From NCBI RefSeq assembly GCF_018100925.1, contig NZ_JAGJEH010000013.1, positions 1 through 64,000 on the forward strand: a stretch of DNA of 64,000 nt, read 5' to 3'. The stretch comes from Pseudoalteromonas luteoviolacea. Its GTDB lineage: Bacteria > Pseudomonadota > Gammaproteobacteria > Enterobacterales > Alteromonadaceae. The notes under the pieces are model-generated. The model ran no database searches. It saw only the letters and a list, made by a program, of their open reading frames with translations, and had not been told where the DNA came from. The position numbers were made by a program, and so were the translations under genes. Below, piece after piece: positions 1-10,800 of the stretch; positions within the stretch are counted from its first letter, which is position 1; every line of letters begins with the position of its first letter.

Positions 1-27
1 TTTAAAATTTCCTATAAAGAAATTAAA

Positions 28-47
28 GTCCAGTCCTAAGACCGGAC
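28..47 (-). terminator. Hairpin downstream of fusA
   Basis: Two 8-base arms (28-35 and 40-47, one G-U wobble in the minus-strand RNA) enclose a 4-base loop. They are followed on the minus strand by a T-rich stretch, about 10 bases past the fusA stop. This could be a weak terminator or an intercistronic hairpin before a following gene; in related bacteria tufA often follows fusA, but that would lie outside the window. Confidence 0.45.
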
Positions 48-57
48 CGAACTAAAA

Positions 58-2172
58 TTACTTAACAGCGCGAGCTGCAATTATTGCGTCGGCAACGTTT
101 TTCGCCGCTTCTGCGTACTTGGAAAATTCCATTGAGTACGAGGCACGACCTTGCGTTGCAGAACGTAAATCGGTTGCATAACCAAACATTTCAGACAGTG
201 GAACTTGCGCATTGACAAGTTTAAGACCACCAAAAGCGTCTTCCATACCTTCGATCATGCCGCGACGACGGTTTAAGTCGCCTACTACATCACCCATGTT
301 TTCTTCAGGGGTAGTGACTTCAACTTTCATAACAGGTTCTAAAAGCACTGGTTGCGCTTCTAAAGCACCATTTCTGAAGCCCATTGAACCGGCGATCTTA
401 AAGGCCATTTCATTTGAGTCAACGTCGTGGAAAGAGCCGTCGAATAACGTCGCTTTCACACCTAACAGAGGGTAGCCCGCAAGCACACCTTGTTTCATTT
501 GCTCTTGAATACCTTTATCAACCGCTGGGATGTATTCCTTAGGAACCGTACCACCTACGATTTCATTAACGAATTCGTATGTTGGTGCGTCTTCATCAGA
601 AAAATCCATTGGTTCCAATTTCAGCCATACGTGACCATATTGACCACGACCACCTGATTGACGTACGAACTTACCTTCGGCTTCTACAGAACCACGGATG
701 GTTTCTCTGTATGCCACCTGCGGCTTACCAACGTTACAAACAACGTTGAACTCACGTTTCATACGGTCAACAATGATATCTAGGTGAAGCTCACCCATAC
801 CAGAGATGATCGTTTGACCTGACTCTTCGTCAGTTTCAACACGGAAAGACGGATCTTCTGCCGCTAGTTTACCTAGTGCAATACCCATTTTTTCCTGATC
901 TGCGACTGTTTTCGGCTCTACCGCTACTGAGATCACAGGCTCTGGAAATTCCATACGCTCTAATGTGATCACTGAATCTTGAGAACAAAGCGTGTCACCA
1001 GTGGTAACGTCTTTAAGTCCAATCGCAGCAGCAATATCACCAGCGCGAACTTCTTTAATTTCTTCGCGCGAATTTGAGTGCATCTGAACAATACGACCAA
1101 AACGCTCTTTTTTACCCTTTACAGGGTTATAAACAGAGTCACCTTGACCTACTGTACCAGAATAAACTCGGAAGAAAGTCAGTGTACCAACAAATGGGTC
1201 CGTCGCAATTTTAAACGCCAACGCCGAAAACGGCGCGTCGTCGCTAGCTGGACGAGTAGCTTCAGAATCATCCTCAAGGATACCCTGAATCTCTTTAACC
1301 TCAGTTGGTGAAGGCATGAATTCAATAACCGCATCAAGCACAGCTTGAACACCTTTGTTTTTGAATGCACTACCACAAGACATTGGTACAATTTCATTAC
1401 TCAATGTCAGTTGACGAATCGCAGATTTAATCTCCTCTTCGCTCAACTCACCTTCTTCTAAATATTTGTCCATTAGCTCTTCAGTCGCTTCCGCTGCACT
1501 TTCAACTAAGTGAGAGTGCCACTCTTCAGCTAAATCCTGAAGGTCTGCCGGGATCTCTTCGTATGTGAAAGTCATACCCTGGTCATCTTCGTTCCAGTTA
1601 ATGGCTTTCATTTTGATGAGATCGATAACACCTTTAAATTCATCTTCAGCACCAATAGGTAGCTGAATAGGCACAGGTGTCGCACCAAGACGGTCTTTCA
1701 CCTGATCCACAACTGCCAAGAAATCTGCACCAGTACGGTCCATCTTGTTAACGAAGATCATACGAGGAACTTCGTATTTATTGGCTTGACGCCAAACAGT
1801 TTCTGTTTGTGGTTGTACGCCTGATGAAGCACAAAGAACAACAACTGCACCATCAAGTACACGCAATGAGCGTTCTACTTCGATAGTAAAGTCTACGTGT
1901 CCTGGAGTATCAATGATATTGATGCGATGCTCAGGGAACTGAGCATCCATACCTTTCCAGAAACACGTTGTCGCAGCAGAAGTAATGGTAATACCACGCT
2001 CCTGCTCCTGCTCCATCCAGTCCATAGTTGCAGCACCATCATGTACCTCACCAATTTTGTGAGACAGACCCGTGTAATAAAGTACACGCTCTGTAGTGGT
2101 GGTTTTACCTGCATCTACGTGAGCACAAATACCGATGTTACGATAGCGCTCAATTGGAGTAGTACGTGCCAT
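58..2172 (-). CDS. fusA: Elongation factor G
   Basis: Translational GTPase that drives ribosomal translocation and, with RRF, ribosome recycling. At 704 aa it has the length of E. coli EF-G and aligns with it end to end. Visible GTPase motifs are the P-loop AHVDAGKT (residues 17-24), switch I RGITITSAATT, DTPGH near residue 90 and NKMD near 143. Domain IV carries the QSGGRGQYGHV motif. The ATG at 2170-2172 has an AGAGGA ribosome-binding site. It is the third gene of the str operon, 27 bases after rpsG. The close match to the housekeeping form, rather than the divergent FusA2 type, makes the call certain. Confidence 0.98.
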   Translation of the reverse strand: MARTTPIERYRNIGICAHVDAGKTTTTERVLYYTGLSHKIGEVHDGAATMDWMEQEQERGITITSAATTCFWKGMDAQFPEHRINIIDTPGHVDFTIEVERSLRVLDGAVVVLCASSGVQPQTETVWRQANKYEVPRMIFVNKMDRTGADFLAVVDQVKDRLGATPVPIQLPIGAEDEFKGVIDLIKMKAINWNEDDQGMTFTYEEIPADLQDLAEEWHSHLVESAAEATEELMDKYLEEGELSEEEIKSAIRQLTLSNEIVPMSCGSAFKNKGVQAVLDAVIEFMPSPTEVKEIQGILEDDSEATRPASDDAPFSALAFKIATDPFVGTLTFFRVYSGTVGQGDSVYNPVKGKKERFGRIVQMHSNSREEIKEVRAGDIAAAIGLKDVTTGDTLCSQDSVITLERMEFPEPVISVAVEPKTVADQEKMGIALGKLAAEDPSFRVETDEESGQTIISGMGELHLDIIVDRMKREFNVVCNVGKPQVAYRETIRGSVEAEGKFVRQSGGRGQYGHVWLKLEPMDFSDEDAPTYEFVNEIVGGTVPKEYIPAVDKGIQEQMKQGVLAGYPLLGVKATLFDGSFHDVDSNEMAFKIAGSMGFRNGALEAQPVLLEPVMKVEVTTPEENMGDVVGDLNRRRGMIEGMEDAFGGLKLVNAQVPLSEMFGYATDLRSATQGRASYSMEFSKYAEAAKNVADAIIAARAVK

Positions 2173-2199
2173 AATATCCTCTTAAAGGTCTTGGGCAGA

Positions 2200-2670
2200 T
2201 TACCAACGGTAGTGAGCGAATGCTTTGTTCGCTTCAGCCATACGGTGAACGTCTTCACGTTTCTTAACCGCAGTGCCTTTGTTTTCCGCAGCGTCAAGGA
2301 TCTCTTGTGCAAGACGAAGACCCATTGACTTCTCGCCACGCTTACGTGCAGAGTCAACTAACCAACGCATACCTAATGCGTTGCGACGAACTGGACGTAC
2401 TTCAACTGGTACTTGGTATGTAGAACCACCAACACGGCGAGATTTAACCTCAACCGCAGGGCGTACATTTTCAAGTGCAGCTTCAAAGATTTCTAGGTGC
2501 GACTTGCCTGATTTATCAGCAGCCACGTCTAGCGCACCGTATACGATTTTTTCAGCAGTAGATTTCTTGCCGTCTAACATTACTACGTTAACGAATTTAG
2601 CAAGAAGTTCTGATCCGAACTTCGGATCTGGAAGAATTTTACGTTGACCTATTACGCGTCTTCTAGGCAT
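2200..2670 (-). CDS. rpsG: 30S ribosomal protein S7
   Basis: Primary binder of the 3' major domain of 16S rRNA; it nucleates the small-subunit head and contacts E-site tRNA. The 156-aa protein begins MPRRRVIGQRKILPDPKF and contains the family segment around LARFVN/LDGKKSTAE, with the normal gammaproteobacterial length. It is the second gene of the str operon, between rpsL and fusA. In E. coli S7 is the translational repressor of this operon, acting in the rpsL-rpsG spacer. That spacer is 101 bp here (2671-2771), but I did not identify the regulatory fold. Confidence 0.98.
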   Translation of the reverse strand: MPRRRVIGQRKILPDPKFGSELLAKFVNVVMLDGKKSTAEKIVYGALDVAADKSGKSHLEIFEAALENVRPAVEVKSRRVGGSTYQVPVEVRPVRRNALGMRWLVDSARKRGEKSMGLRLAQEILDAAENKGTAVKKREDVHRMAEANKAFAHYRW

Positions 2671-2771
2671 TTTATCTCTCCGATATCTTCAGGTTCGTTT
2701 TTTAAACGAATACCCAAAACAAATTATTCAATATTAAAACTTAAGTGCTTGGCCTTACTAACGGAGAACCA

Positions 2772-3146
2772 TTAGCCCTTAGGACGTTTTGCACCGTACT
2801 TAGAACGACCTTGTTTACGATCGTTAACACCCGCACAGTCAAGCGCACCACGAACTGTGTGGAAACGCACACCTGGTAAGTCTTTAACACGACCACCACG
2901 GATAAGGATTACACTGTGCTCCTGAAGGTTGTGACCTTCACCGCCAATGTAAGAAGTTACTTCGAAACCGTTCGTAAGACGAACACGCGCTACTTTACGT
3001 AGTGCAGAGTTTGGTTTCTTTGGTGTAGTTGTATATACACGAGTACATACACCACGCTTTTGTGGACAAGCTTTAAGAGCAGCAGAGTTGCTCTTTGTAA
3101 CCTTGCTGCGACGTGGCTTACGTACTAGCTGGTTAATAGTTGCCAT
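2772..3146 (-). CDS. rpsL: 30S ribosomal protein S12
   Basis: Decoding-centre protein of the small subunit; 124 aa, first gene of the str operon. The TTTPKKPNSAL segment places Lys at residue 43, and GGRVKDLPG places Lys at residue 88. These are the two positions whose substitutions give streptomycin resistance or dependence in E. coli, and both carry the wild-type residue. The ATG is preceded on the minus strand by a GGAG ribosome-binding site. Promoter elements lie about 95-125 bases upstream. Confidence 0.98.
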   Translation of the reverse strand: MATINQLVRKPRRSKVTKSNSAALKACPQKRGVCTRVYTTTPKKPNSALRKVARVRLTNGFEVTSYIGGEGHNLQEHSVILIRGGRVKDLPGVRFHTVRGALDCAGVNDRKQGRSKYGAKRPKG

Positions 3147-3241
3147 TAAATAGCTCCTGATTAGTTAAAATTACTACTGAAAAAATAAAATCGACCCAAA
3201 TTTTCCTTCCATTTTAATGGAACGAATAAATGGGTGGCCGA

Positions 3242-3270
3242 ATTTTAATGAGCAAAGATTAACCTGTCAA
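3242..3270 (-). promoter_or_regulatory. str operon promoter (rpsL-rpsG-fusA)
   Basis: On the minus strand there is a perfect -35 TTGACA (3265-3270), a 17-bp spacer and a -10 TAAAAT (3242-3247). A GC-rich CGGCC discriminator follows, typical of stringently controlled ribosomal promoters. Transcription would start near 3235, leaving an untranslated leader of about 90 bases before rpsL. The rest of the 3147-3573 spacer (427 bp) holds only the rpoC terminator and AT-rich sequence; I see no convincing gene there. Confidence 0.85.
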
Positions 3271-3520
3271 TAAAAATCCATTTTACAGCGGTATTTTTCG
3301 TCGAATTTGTCGTTTTTGAGGCCGTACTTTTAGCTCGTAGACTTTTTATGACTTATCCTGATTTGTAAAACAGTTATATGTCACATCATAAGAAAGATAT
3401 CATCTTATGCACTTCGTACCTTTATCAGAAATTTACTGAAGCCACAAATACTGACACCCGATTAAGACACCACCATGACAGGATGTACCATCTTCAAACT
3501 CGTAAAATGTGCACAGATCA

Positions 3521-3547
3521 AAAAGGCCGCCCTATAGGCGGCCTTTT
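3521..3547 (-). terminator. Terminator of rpoC (rplJL-rpoBC operon)
   Basis: A perfect 11-bp stem has arms AAAAGGCCGCC (3521-3531) and GGCGGCCTTTT (3537-3547) around a 5-base loop. It is GC-rich with a U-run on the minus-strand transcript, 27 bases after the rpoC stop. The symmetric A/T flanks could also stop plus-strand transcription. Confidence 0.88.
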
Positions 3548-3573
3548 AATAATGAGTATGTAGCGTTTAAAGC

Positions 3574-6500
3574 TTACTCATTACCGCCTAAAAGGTCAGC
3601 GTTAAGTGCATCTGTAAGCGCTTGTGACGCTTCTTCAGCACTAACCGTTTGCTCTTCCACTGGTAGCTCGCTTTCTTTACGACGGTTAATGCGCTCTTGG
3701 TGATACGCAAAACCAGTACCAGCTGGGATCAAACGACCAACGATAACGTTTTCTTTCAGACCACGAAGCTCGTCGCTCTTACCGTTTACAGCTGCTTCAG
3801 TTAGGACACGTGTTGTTTCCTGGAACGACGCTGCTGAGATGAACGATTCAGTTGCAAGTGATGCTTTAGTAATACCCATCAGCTGAATTTCGAATTTAGC
3901 TGGGATCTTACCTTGCTTCTCAAGCTCACGGTTTGCAATGTTAACGCGTGCAACTTCCGCTTGCTCACCAGCTAAGAACTCAGTGTCACCACCGTCAAGG
4001 ATGATGCACTTACGTAGCATTTGGCGAACAATTGTTTCGATGTGCTTATCGTTAATCTTTACACCCTGAAGACGGTAAACTTCCTGAACTTCATTGGTGA
4101 TGTAGTTAGAAACATCAGTTACACCACGTAGACGTAGGATGTCATGCGGAGATTCAGGACCATCGGCAATAACTTCACCTTTAGCAACCTGCTCACCTTC
4201 GAACACGTTAAGCTGACGCCATTTCGGGATCATCTCTTCGTATGCATCACCTTGATCTGGTGTGATAACTAGACGTTTCTTACCTTTAGTCTCTTTACCG
4301 AAGCTTACAGTACCAGTGATCTCTGCAAGGATGGCAGGATCTTTTGGCTTACGCGCTTCGAATAAGTCAGCAACTCGAGGTAGACCACCGGTGATATCAC
4401 GAGTCTTCGAACCTTCTTGTGGGATACGCGCTAATACGTCACCCGGCTGAACAGTTGCACCATCTGTCACTTCAATCGTGGTGAATGAAGGTAAACGGAT
4501 TTCCTGTAGGCCACGCTCTTCGTTTTCGATGATTAACTTAGGCTCTTTTGCATTTACCTTAGCTAGATCTTTAACTACAACACGTGTTAGACCAGTTAGT
4601 TCATCAGTCTGAGCTTCTGTGTTTGAGTCATCAATATCGCTGAACGATACCTTTGACTGGTGCTCGATAACGATTGGGTGACTATGCGGGTCCCAGTTAG
4701 CAACGATATCGCTACCTTTAACCTCTGCACCATCTTGAACAGTAAGTACAGCACCGTAAGGCACTTTATAACGCTCTTTCTCACGGCCTTGCTCATCAAT
4801 AACCGTAATTTCTGTAGAACGTGAAGTTACAACGATCTTGCCGTCAGTATTAATTACAAACTTGGCGTTATGTAACTTCATGCTACCGTTGTTTTTAACT
4901 TGTACGCTGTTTTCTGCAGACGCTCGAGATGCCGCACCACCGATGTGGAATGTACGCATCGTAAGCTGTGTACCTGGCTCACCGATTGACTGAGCTGCAA
5001 TTACACCGACTGCCTCACCTGGATTGATGATATGGCCACGTGCAAGGTCACGACCGTAACAGTTAGCACATACACCAAAGTCATTGTCACACGTGATTAC
5101 AGAGCGAACTTTAACTTCATCTACTGAGTGCTCTTCTAAAAGGTCACACAGTTTTTCGTCAAGCATCACATTACGCTCGACCAGTACTTCATCAGTACCT
5201 GGCTTACATACGTCTTCTGCAACAACACGACCTAGAACTCGCTCGCGAAGCGGCTCTACAACGTCACCACCTTCGATAAGCGGCTTCATTACTAGGCCTT
5301 CTAACGTGCCACAATCTGATTCATTGATAACCAAATCTTGCGCAACGTCTACTAGACGACGTGTTAGGTAACCCGAGTTCGCTGTCTTAAGTGCGGTATC
5401 GGCAAGACCTTTACGTGCACCGTGCGTCGAGATGAAGTACTGAAGTACGTTTAGACCTTCACGGAAGTTTGCCGTGATTGGCGTCTCGATGATTGAACCA
5501 TCTGGACGTGCCATTAGACCACGCATACCTGCTAGCTGACGGATCTGAGCGGCACTACCACGAGCACCAGAGTCGGCCATCATGAATACTGAGTTGAAAG
5601 AGTCTTGCTGCTCTTCTTCACCCTGTGCATTCACAACTGTATCTTTCGATAAGTTCGCCATCATTTCACGTGATAGGTTTTCGTTAACACGTGACCAGAT
5701 ATCAATAACTTTGTTGTACTTTTCACCCGCAGTTACAAGACCTGATTGGAACTGTTGGTTAATCTCTGCAACTTCAGCTTCTGCACGCTCGATGATTTCA
5801 GTCTTCGTAGGTGGAATAACCATATCGTTAATACCGATAGATACACCTGACTTCATCGCGTAGTGGAAACCTGTGTACATCACTTGGTCAGCAAACACAA
5901 CTGTGTCTTTTAGACCTAGGCGACGGTAACACTCGTTAAGAAGACCAGAAATCTGCTTCTTACCTAGTGCTCTGTTGATAAGTTCAAATGGTAGACCTTT
6001 TGGCATGATCAATGAAAGGATCGCACGACCTACTGTTGTATCAACAATGTGAGTTATCTCCGAACGCTCGCCAGTTTCTTCGTCAACAATGGTTTCTGTT
6101 AGACGAACTTTAACACGTGCGTGAAGCTCTGCTGTACCTGTACGGTATGCTTTTTCAGCTTCTTTCGGGTCTTTAAACGCAATGCCTTCACCTTTTGCAT
6201 TGATGCGGTCACGCGTCATGTAGTAAAGACCTAATACAACGTCCTGTGAAGGTACGATGATAGGCTCACCACTTGCAGGTGAAAGGATGTTGTTTGTAGA
6301 CATCATTAGTGCACGAGCTTCTAGCTGTGCTTCTAATGTTAACGGTACGTGTACCGCCATTTGGTCACCATCGAAGTCAGCGTTATACGCCGCACACACC
6401 AACGGGTGTAGGTGGATTGCTTTACCTTCGATTAGAACTGGTTCAAATGCTTGGATACCAAGTCTGTGAAGTGTAGGAGCACGGTTCAATAGAACTGGGT

Positions 6501-7755
6501 GTTCACGGATCACTTCATCAAGTACGTCCCAAACCTCTGGTACTTCACGCTCTACCATCTTCTTCGCAGCTTTGATAGTAGTAGCCATACCACGGCGCTC
6601 TAGCTTACCGTAGATAAATGGCTTGAATAGCTCTAGTGCCATCTTCTTCGGAAGACCACACTGGTGAAGTTTAAGCGTTGGACCAACTGTGATTACAGAA
6701 CGGCCTGAGTAGTCAACACGCTTACCTAGAAGGTTTTGACGGAAACGACCTTGTTTACCTTTGATCATGTCTGCAAGCGACTTAAGAGGACGCTTGTTAG
6801 AACCTGTGATCGCACGACCGCGACGACCGTTATCAAGTAGTGCATCTACCGCTTCTTGTAACATACGCTTTTCGTTGCGTACGATGATGTCTGGTGCAGC
6901 TAGGTCAAGTAGACGCTTCAGACGGTTGTTACGGTTGATAACACGACGGTATAAGTCGTTCAGATCTGAAGTCGCAAAACGACCGCCATCTAGTGGTACT
7001 AGTGGGCGTAGATCTGGTGGAAGTACAGGTAGTACGCTCATGATCATCCACTCAGGGTTGTTACCTGATTGGTGGAACGATTCCATAAGCTTAAGACGCT
7101 TAGTAATTTTCTTACGCTTAGTCTCAGAGTTAATTGTTGGTAACTCTTCACGCATTTCTGCGATTAACTGACCAAGGTCTAGTTCGCGAAGTAGATCAAG
7201 TACAGCTTCTGCACCCATCTTCGCTTCAAACTCATCGCCGTGCTCTTCTAGTGCATCTAGGTACTCTTCTTCACCTAATAGCTGACCACGCTCAAGCGTT
7301 GTCATACCAGGCTCTGTTACTACGAATGATTCGAAGTAAAGTACGCGCTCGATGTCACGAAGAGTCATATCAAGCATTAAGCCGATACGAGACGGTAATG
7401 ATTTAAGGAACCAAATGTGCGCTACTGGGCTCGCAAGCTCAATGTGACCCATGCGGTCACGACGCACTTTAGTAAGTGTAACTTCAACGCCACACTTCTC
7501 ACAGATAACACCGCGGTGTTTTAGTCGCTTGTATTTACCACACAAACATTCGTAATCTTTTACTGGGCCGAAAATACGTGCACAGAATAAGCCATCACGC
7601 TCAGGCTTGAAAGTACGGTAGTTGATTGTCTCAGGTTTCTTTACTTCACCGTATGACCATGAACGAACCATGTCTGGAGAAGAAAGACCAATGCGAATTG
7701 CATCGAATTCTTCGGTCTTATTTTGTTGCTTCAGAAACTTAAGTAAGTCTTTCAC
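3574..7755 (-). CDS. rpoC: RNA polymerase subunit beta'
   Basis: Catalytic subunit of RNA polymerase; 1393 aa against 1407 in E. coli. The N-terminal zinc site shows as the CGKYKRLKHRG...CEKCGVEVT cysteines (about residues 71-90). The active-site loop NADFDGDQMAVH holds the three Mg-binding aspartates, and a second zinc cluster shows as CDNDFGVCANCYG. The trigger-loop region near MRTFHIGGAAS is intact. The start MKDLLKFLKQQNKTEEFDAI matches the family. It lies 104 bp after rpoB in the same operon and is followed by a strong terminator. Confidence 0.99.
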   Translation of the reverse strand: MKDLLKFLKQQNKTEEFDAIRIGLSSPDMVRSWSYGEVKKPETINYRTFKPERDGLFCARIFGPVKDYECLCGKYKRLKHRGVICEKCGVEVTLTKVRRDRMGHIELASPVAHIWFLKSLPSRIGLMLDMTLRDIERVLYFESFVVTEPGMTTLERGQLLGEEEYLDALEEHGDEFEAKMGAEAVLDLLRELDLGQLIAEMREELPTINSETKRKKITKRLKLMESFHQSGNNPEWMIMSVLPVLPPDLRPLVPLDGGRFATSDLNDLYRRVINRNNRLKRLLDLAAPDIIVRNEKRMLQEAVDALLDNGRRGRAITGSNKRPLKSLADMIKGKQGRFRQNLLGKRVDYSGRSVITVGPTLKLHQCGLPKKMALELFKPFIYGKLERRGMATTIKAAKKMVEREVPEVWDVLDEVIREHPVLLNRAPTLHRLGIQAFEPVLIEGKAIHLHPLVCAAYNADFDGDQMAVHVPLTLEAQLEARALMMSTNNILSPASGEPIIVPSQDVVLGLYYMTRDRINAKGEGIAFKDPKEAEKAYRTGTAELHARVKVRLTETIVDEETGERSEITHIVDTTVGRAILSLIMPKGLPFELINRALGKKQISGLLNECYRRLGLKDTVVFADQVMYTGFHYAMKSGVSIGINDMVIPPTKTEIIERAEAEVAEINQQFQSGLVTAGEKYNKVIDIWSRVNENLSREMMANLSKDTVVNAQGEEEQQDSFNSVFMMADSGARGSAAQIRQLAGMRGLMARPDGSIIETPITANFREGLNVLQYFISTHGARKGLADTALKTANSGYLTRRLVDVAQDLVINESDCGTLEGLVMKPLIEGGDVVEPLRERVLGRVVAEDVCKPGTDEVLVERNVMLDEKLCDLLEEHSVDEVKVRSVITCDNDFGVCANCYGRDLARGHIINPGEAVGVIAAQSIGEPGTQLTMRTFHIGGAASRASAENSVQVKNNGSMKLHNAKFVINTDGKIVVTSRSTEITVIDEQGREKERYKVPYGAVLTVQDGAEVKGSDIVANWDPHSHPIVIEHQSKVSFSDIDDSNTEAQTDELTGLTRVVVKDLAKVNAKEPKLIIENEERGLQEIRLPSFTTIEVTDGATVQPGDVLARIPQEGSKTRDITGGLPRVADLFEARKPKDPAILAEITGTVSFGKETKGKKRLVITPDQGDAYEEMIPKWRQLNVFEGEQVAKGEVIADGPESPHDILRLRGVTDVSNYITNEVQEVYRLQGVKINDKHIETIVRQMLRKCIILDGGDTEFLAGEQAEVARVNIANRELEKQGKIPAKFEIQLMGITKASLATESFISAASFQETTRVLTEAAVNGKSDELRGLKENVIVGRLIPAGTGFAYHQERINRRKESELPVEEQTVSAEEASQALTDALNADLLGGNE

Positions 7756-7859
7756 CTTAGCTCTCCTGTCGGAGTTAATCTTGAGGGCGAGCTGCGCTCA
7801 CCCCTTCATTCTTTACAGTTACAGTCCGGGTTGGCAGCTCAACTGAGCTGCCGGTCGGA

Positions 7860-10800
7860 TTAACTTTCTTCCAACTCGATGTTGATACCTAGCGAGCGGA
7901 TTTCTTTCAACAATACGTTGAATGACTCTGGCATACCCGGTTCCATCTTGTGGTTACCGTCTACGATGTTCTTATACATCTTAGTACGACCATTTACGTC
8001 ATCCGACTTAACTGTCAACATTTCCTGTAGTGTATAGGCAGCACCGTATGCTTCTAATGCCCATACCTCCATCTCACCGAAACGCTGTCCACCGAACTGT
8101 GCTTTACCACCCAACGGCTGCTGAGTAACTAGGCTGTAAGAACCCGTTGAACGCGCGTGCATCTTGTCGTCTACTAGGTGGTTTAGTTTCAGCATGTACA
8201 TGTAACCAACAGTTACTTTACGCTCAAACGCATCACCAGTACGGCCATCATAAAGCGTTACCTGACCACTTGATGGGTAACCACCAAGCTCTAGTAGTTC
8301 TTTGATTTCGCTTTCTTTAGCACCATCGAATGCCGGCGTTGCGATTGGTAGACCACCTTTAAGGTTATTTGCTAGGCGACGAACTTCGTCATCTGAGAAT
8401 GTAGCAATGTCTACTTCTTGACGACAGTCGCCAAGATCGTACGCTTTCTTGATGAAATCACGCAGCTCATGTAGCTCCGCTTGCTCTTTCATCATATCTT
8501 CGATGCGCTCACCGATACCACGTGCAGCAAGACCCATGTGTGTTTCAAGGATCTGACCGATGTTCATACGTGATGGTACACCTAGCGGGTTAAGAACGAT
8601 GTCTACCGTACGACCTCTTTCGTCATATGGCATATCTTCTACTGGTACGATTGTCGAGATAACACCTTTGTTACCGTGACGACCAGCCATCTTATCACCC
8701 GGTTGGATACGACGTTTAACAGCTAAGTAAACTTTAACAATCTTAAGTACGCCCGGCGCTAAGTCATCACCTTGTGTGATCTTGCGACGCTTGTTCTCAA
8801 ACTTTTTGTCGTATTCAGCTTTCAGTTCATCGTACTGCGCAGCTAACTGCTCAAGTTCAGCTTGTTGTGCTTCGTCAGCTAGGCTCTGAGTCAGTAGCTT
8901 TTCAGCATTTAGAAGTGCAATTGCATCTTCATTTTGACCAGATTCAACAAGTAGTTTACGAGCACGAGTTAAAATGCCGCCTTCAAGGATCTTGAATTCT
9001 TCGTTGAAGTCTTTCTTCGCTTCGCGAAGCTGCATTTCTTCAACTTCAAGTGCGCGCTTGTCTTTTTCAACGCCATCGCGTGTAAACACTTGAACGTCGA
9101 TAACTGTACCAGAAACTGAGTTAGGCACTCGTAGAGAGCTATCTTTAACGTCAGAAGCTTTCTCACCGAAGATTGCACGTAGTAGCTTTTCTTCAGGCGT
9201 AAGCTGTGTTTCACCTTTAGGCGTTACTTTACCTACTAGGATATCGCCGCCTTTCACTTCGGCACCGATGTATACAACACCTGACTCATCCAGTTTACCA
9301 AGTGCAGACTCACCTACATTAGGGATATCAGCAGTGATTTCTTCTGGACCTAGCTTAGTATCACGTGCAATACACTGAAGCTCTTGGATGTGGATCGTTG
9401 TTAGACGATCTTCTTGTACAACTCGCTCTGAAAGTAGGATTGAATCCTCGAAGTTGTAACCATTCCAAGGCATGAACGCAACACGTAAGTTTTGACCAAG
9501 TGCCAAGTCACCTAAGTCCGTTGAAGGACCATCAGCAAGTACGTCACCGCGTACAACTGGCTCACCAACCATACAAGTTGGTTTTTGGTTAATACATGTG
9601 TTTTGGTTCGAACGCGTGTATTTAGTTAGATTGTAAATGTCGATGCCCGCTTCACCCGGAACACGCTCATCTTCATTAACGTTAACAACGATACGGCTCG
9701 CGTCAGCGTACTTAACCACACCGCCACGCTTAGCTACGATTGTTACACCTGAATCTTTTGCAAGTGTACGCTCGATACCTGTACCTACTAACGGCTTATC
9801 AGCGCGTAGTGTTGGTACTGCTTGACGTTGCATGTTCGATCCCATCAATGCACGGTTCGCATCATCGTGTTCAAGGAATGGGATAAGTGCCGCTGCCACA
9901 GAGATAACCTGCTGTGGAGATACATCCATATATTGGATGCTGTCGCTAGGCATAAAGGTCGATTCACCTTTATGACGACATGGAATTAACTCTTCTGCAA
10001 ATTGGTTCGCTTCAGTCAAGTTTGTATTCGCCTGTGCGATTACGAATTGACCTTCTTCGATTGCAGATAAGTAATCAACTTCGTCAGTCACTACGCCGTC
10101 AACAACTTTACGGTAAGGTGTTTCCAAGAAACCGTAATCATTTGTACGTGCGTACGTCGATAATGAGTTGATTAGACCGATGTTTGGACCTTCAGGCGTT
10201 TCGATTGGACAAACACGACCGTAGTGCGTTACGTGTACGTCTCGAACTTCGAAGCCTGCGCGTTCACGTGTCAAACCACCCGGACCTAACGCAGAAATAC
10301 GACGTTTGTGCGTAACTTCTGAAAGCGGGTTGTTTTGGTCCATGAACTGTGACAACTGAGAAGAACCAAAGAACTCTTTAACAGCTGCAGAAATCGGCTT
10401 AGCGTTGATCAAATCTTGTGGCATCACGTTATCTAGATCACCTAGACTTAAACGCTCACGTACAGCACGTTCAACACGTACTAGACCAACACGGAATTGG
10501 TTTTCAGCCATTTCACCAACAGAACGAATACGACGGTTACCTAAGTGGTCGATATCATCCACTTCACCCTTACCATTACGAATGTCGATAAGAACCTTCA
10601 TAACAGAAACGATGTCTTCTTTGCTCAGTGTACCTGGGCCTGTATCTGAATCATAACCAACACGGCTATTGAACTTCATACGACCTACAGTTGATAGATC
10701 ATAACGTTCGTCAGAGAAGAATAGGTTATCGAATAAAGCTTCAGCAGCTTCTTTCGTTGGTGGCTCACCAGGACGCATCATACGGTAGATTTCTACCAAT

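Noticed and set aside
1897..2328. 143-aa plus-strand open frame opposite fusA and rpsG
   Set aside because: Lies antisense to two certain genes, has no ribosome-binding site or family resemblance, and spans their junction; it mirrors codon bias of the real genes. The same holds for the many plus-strand frames opposite rpoB and rpoC.
3378..3703. Two small plus-strand frames in the rpsL-rpoC gap
   Set aside because: They run through the rpoC terminator hairpin and into antisense rpoC; no start signal or recognisable protein.
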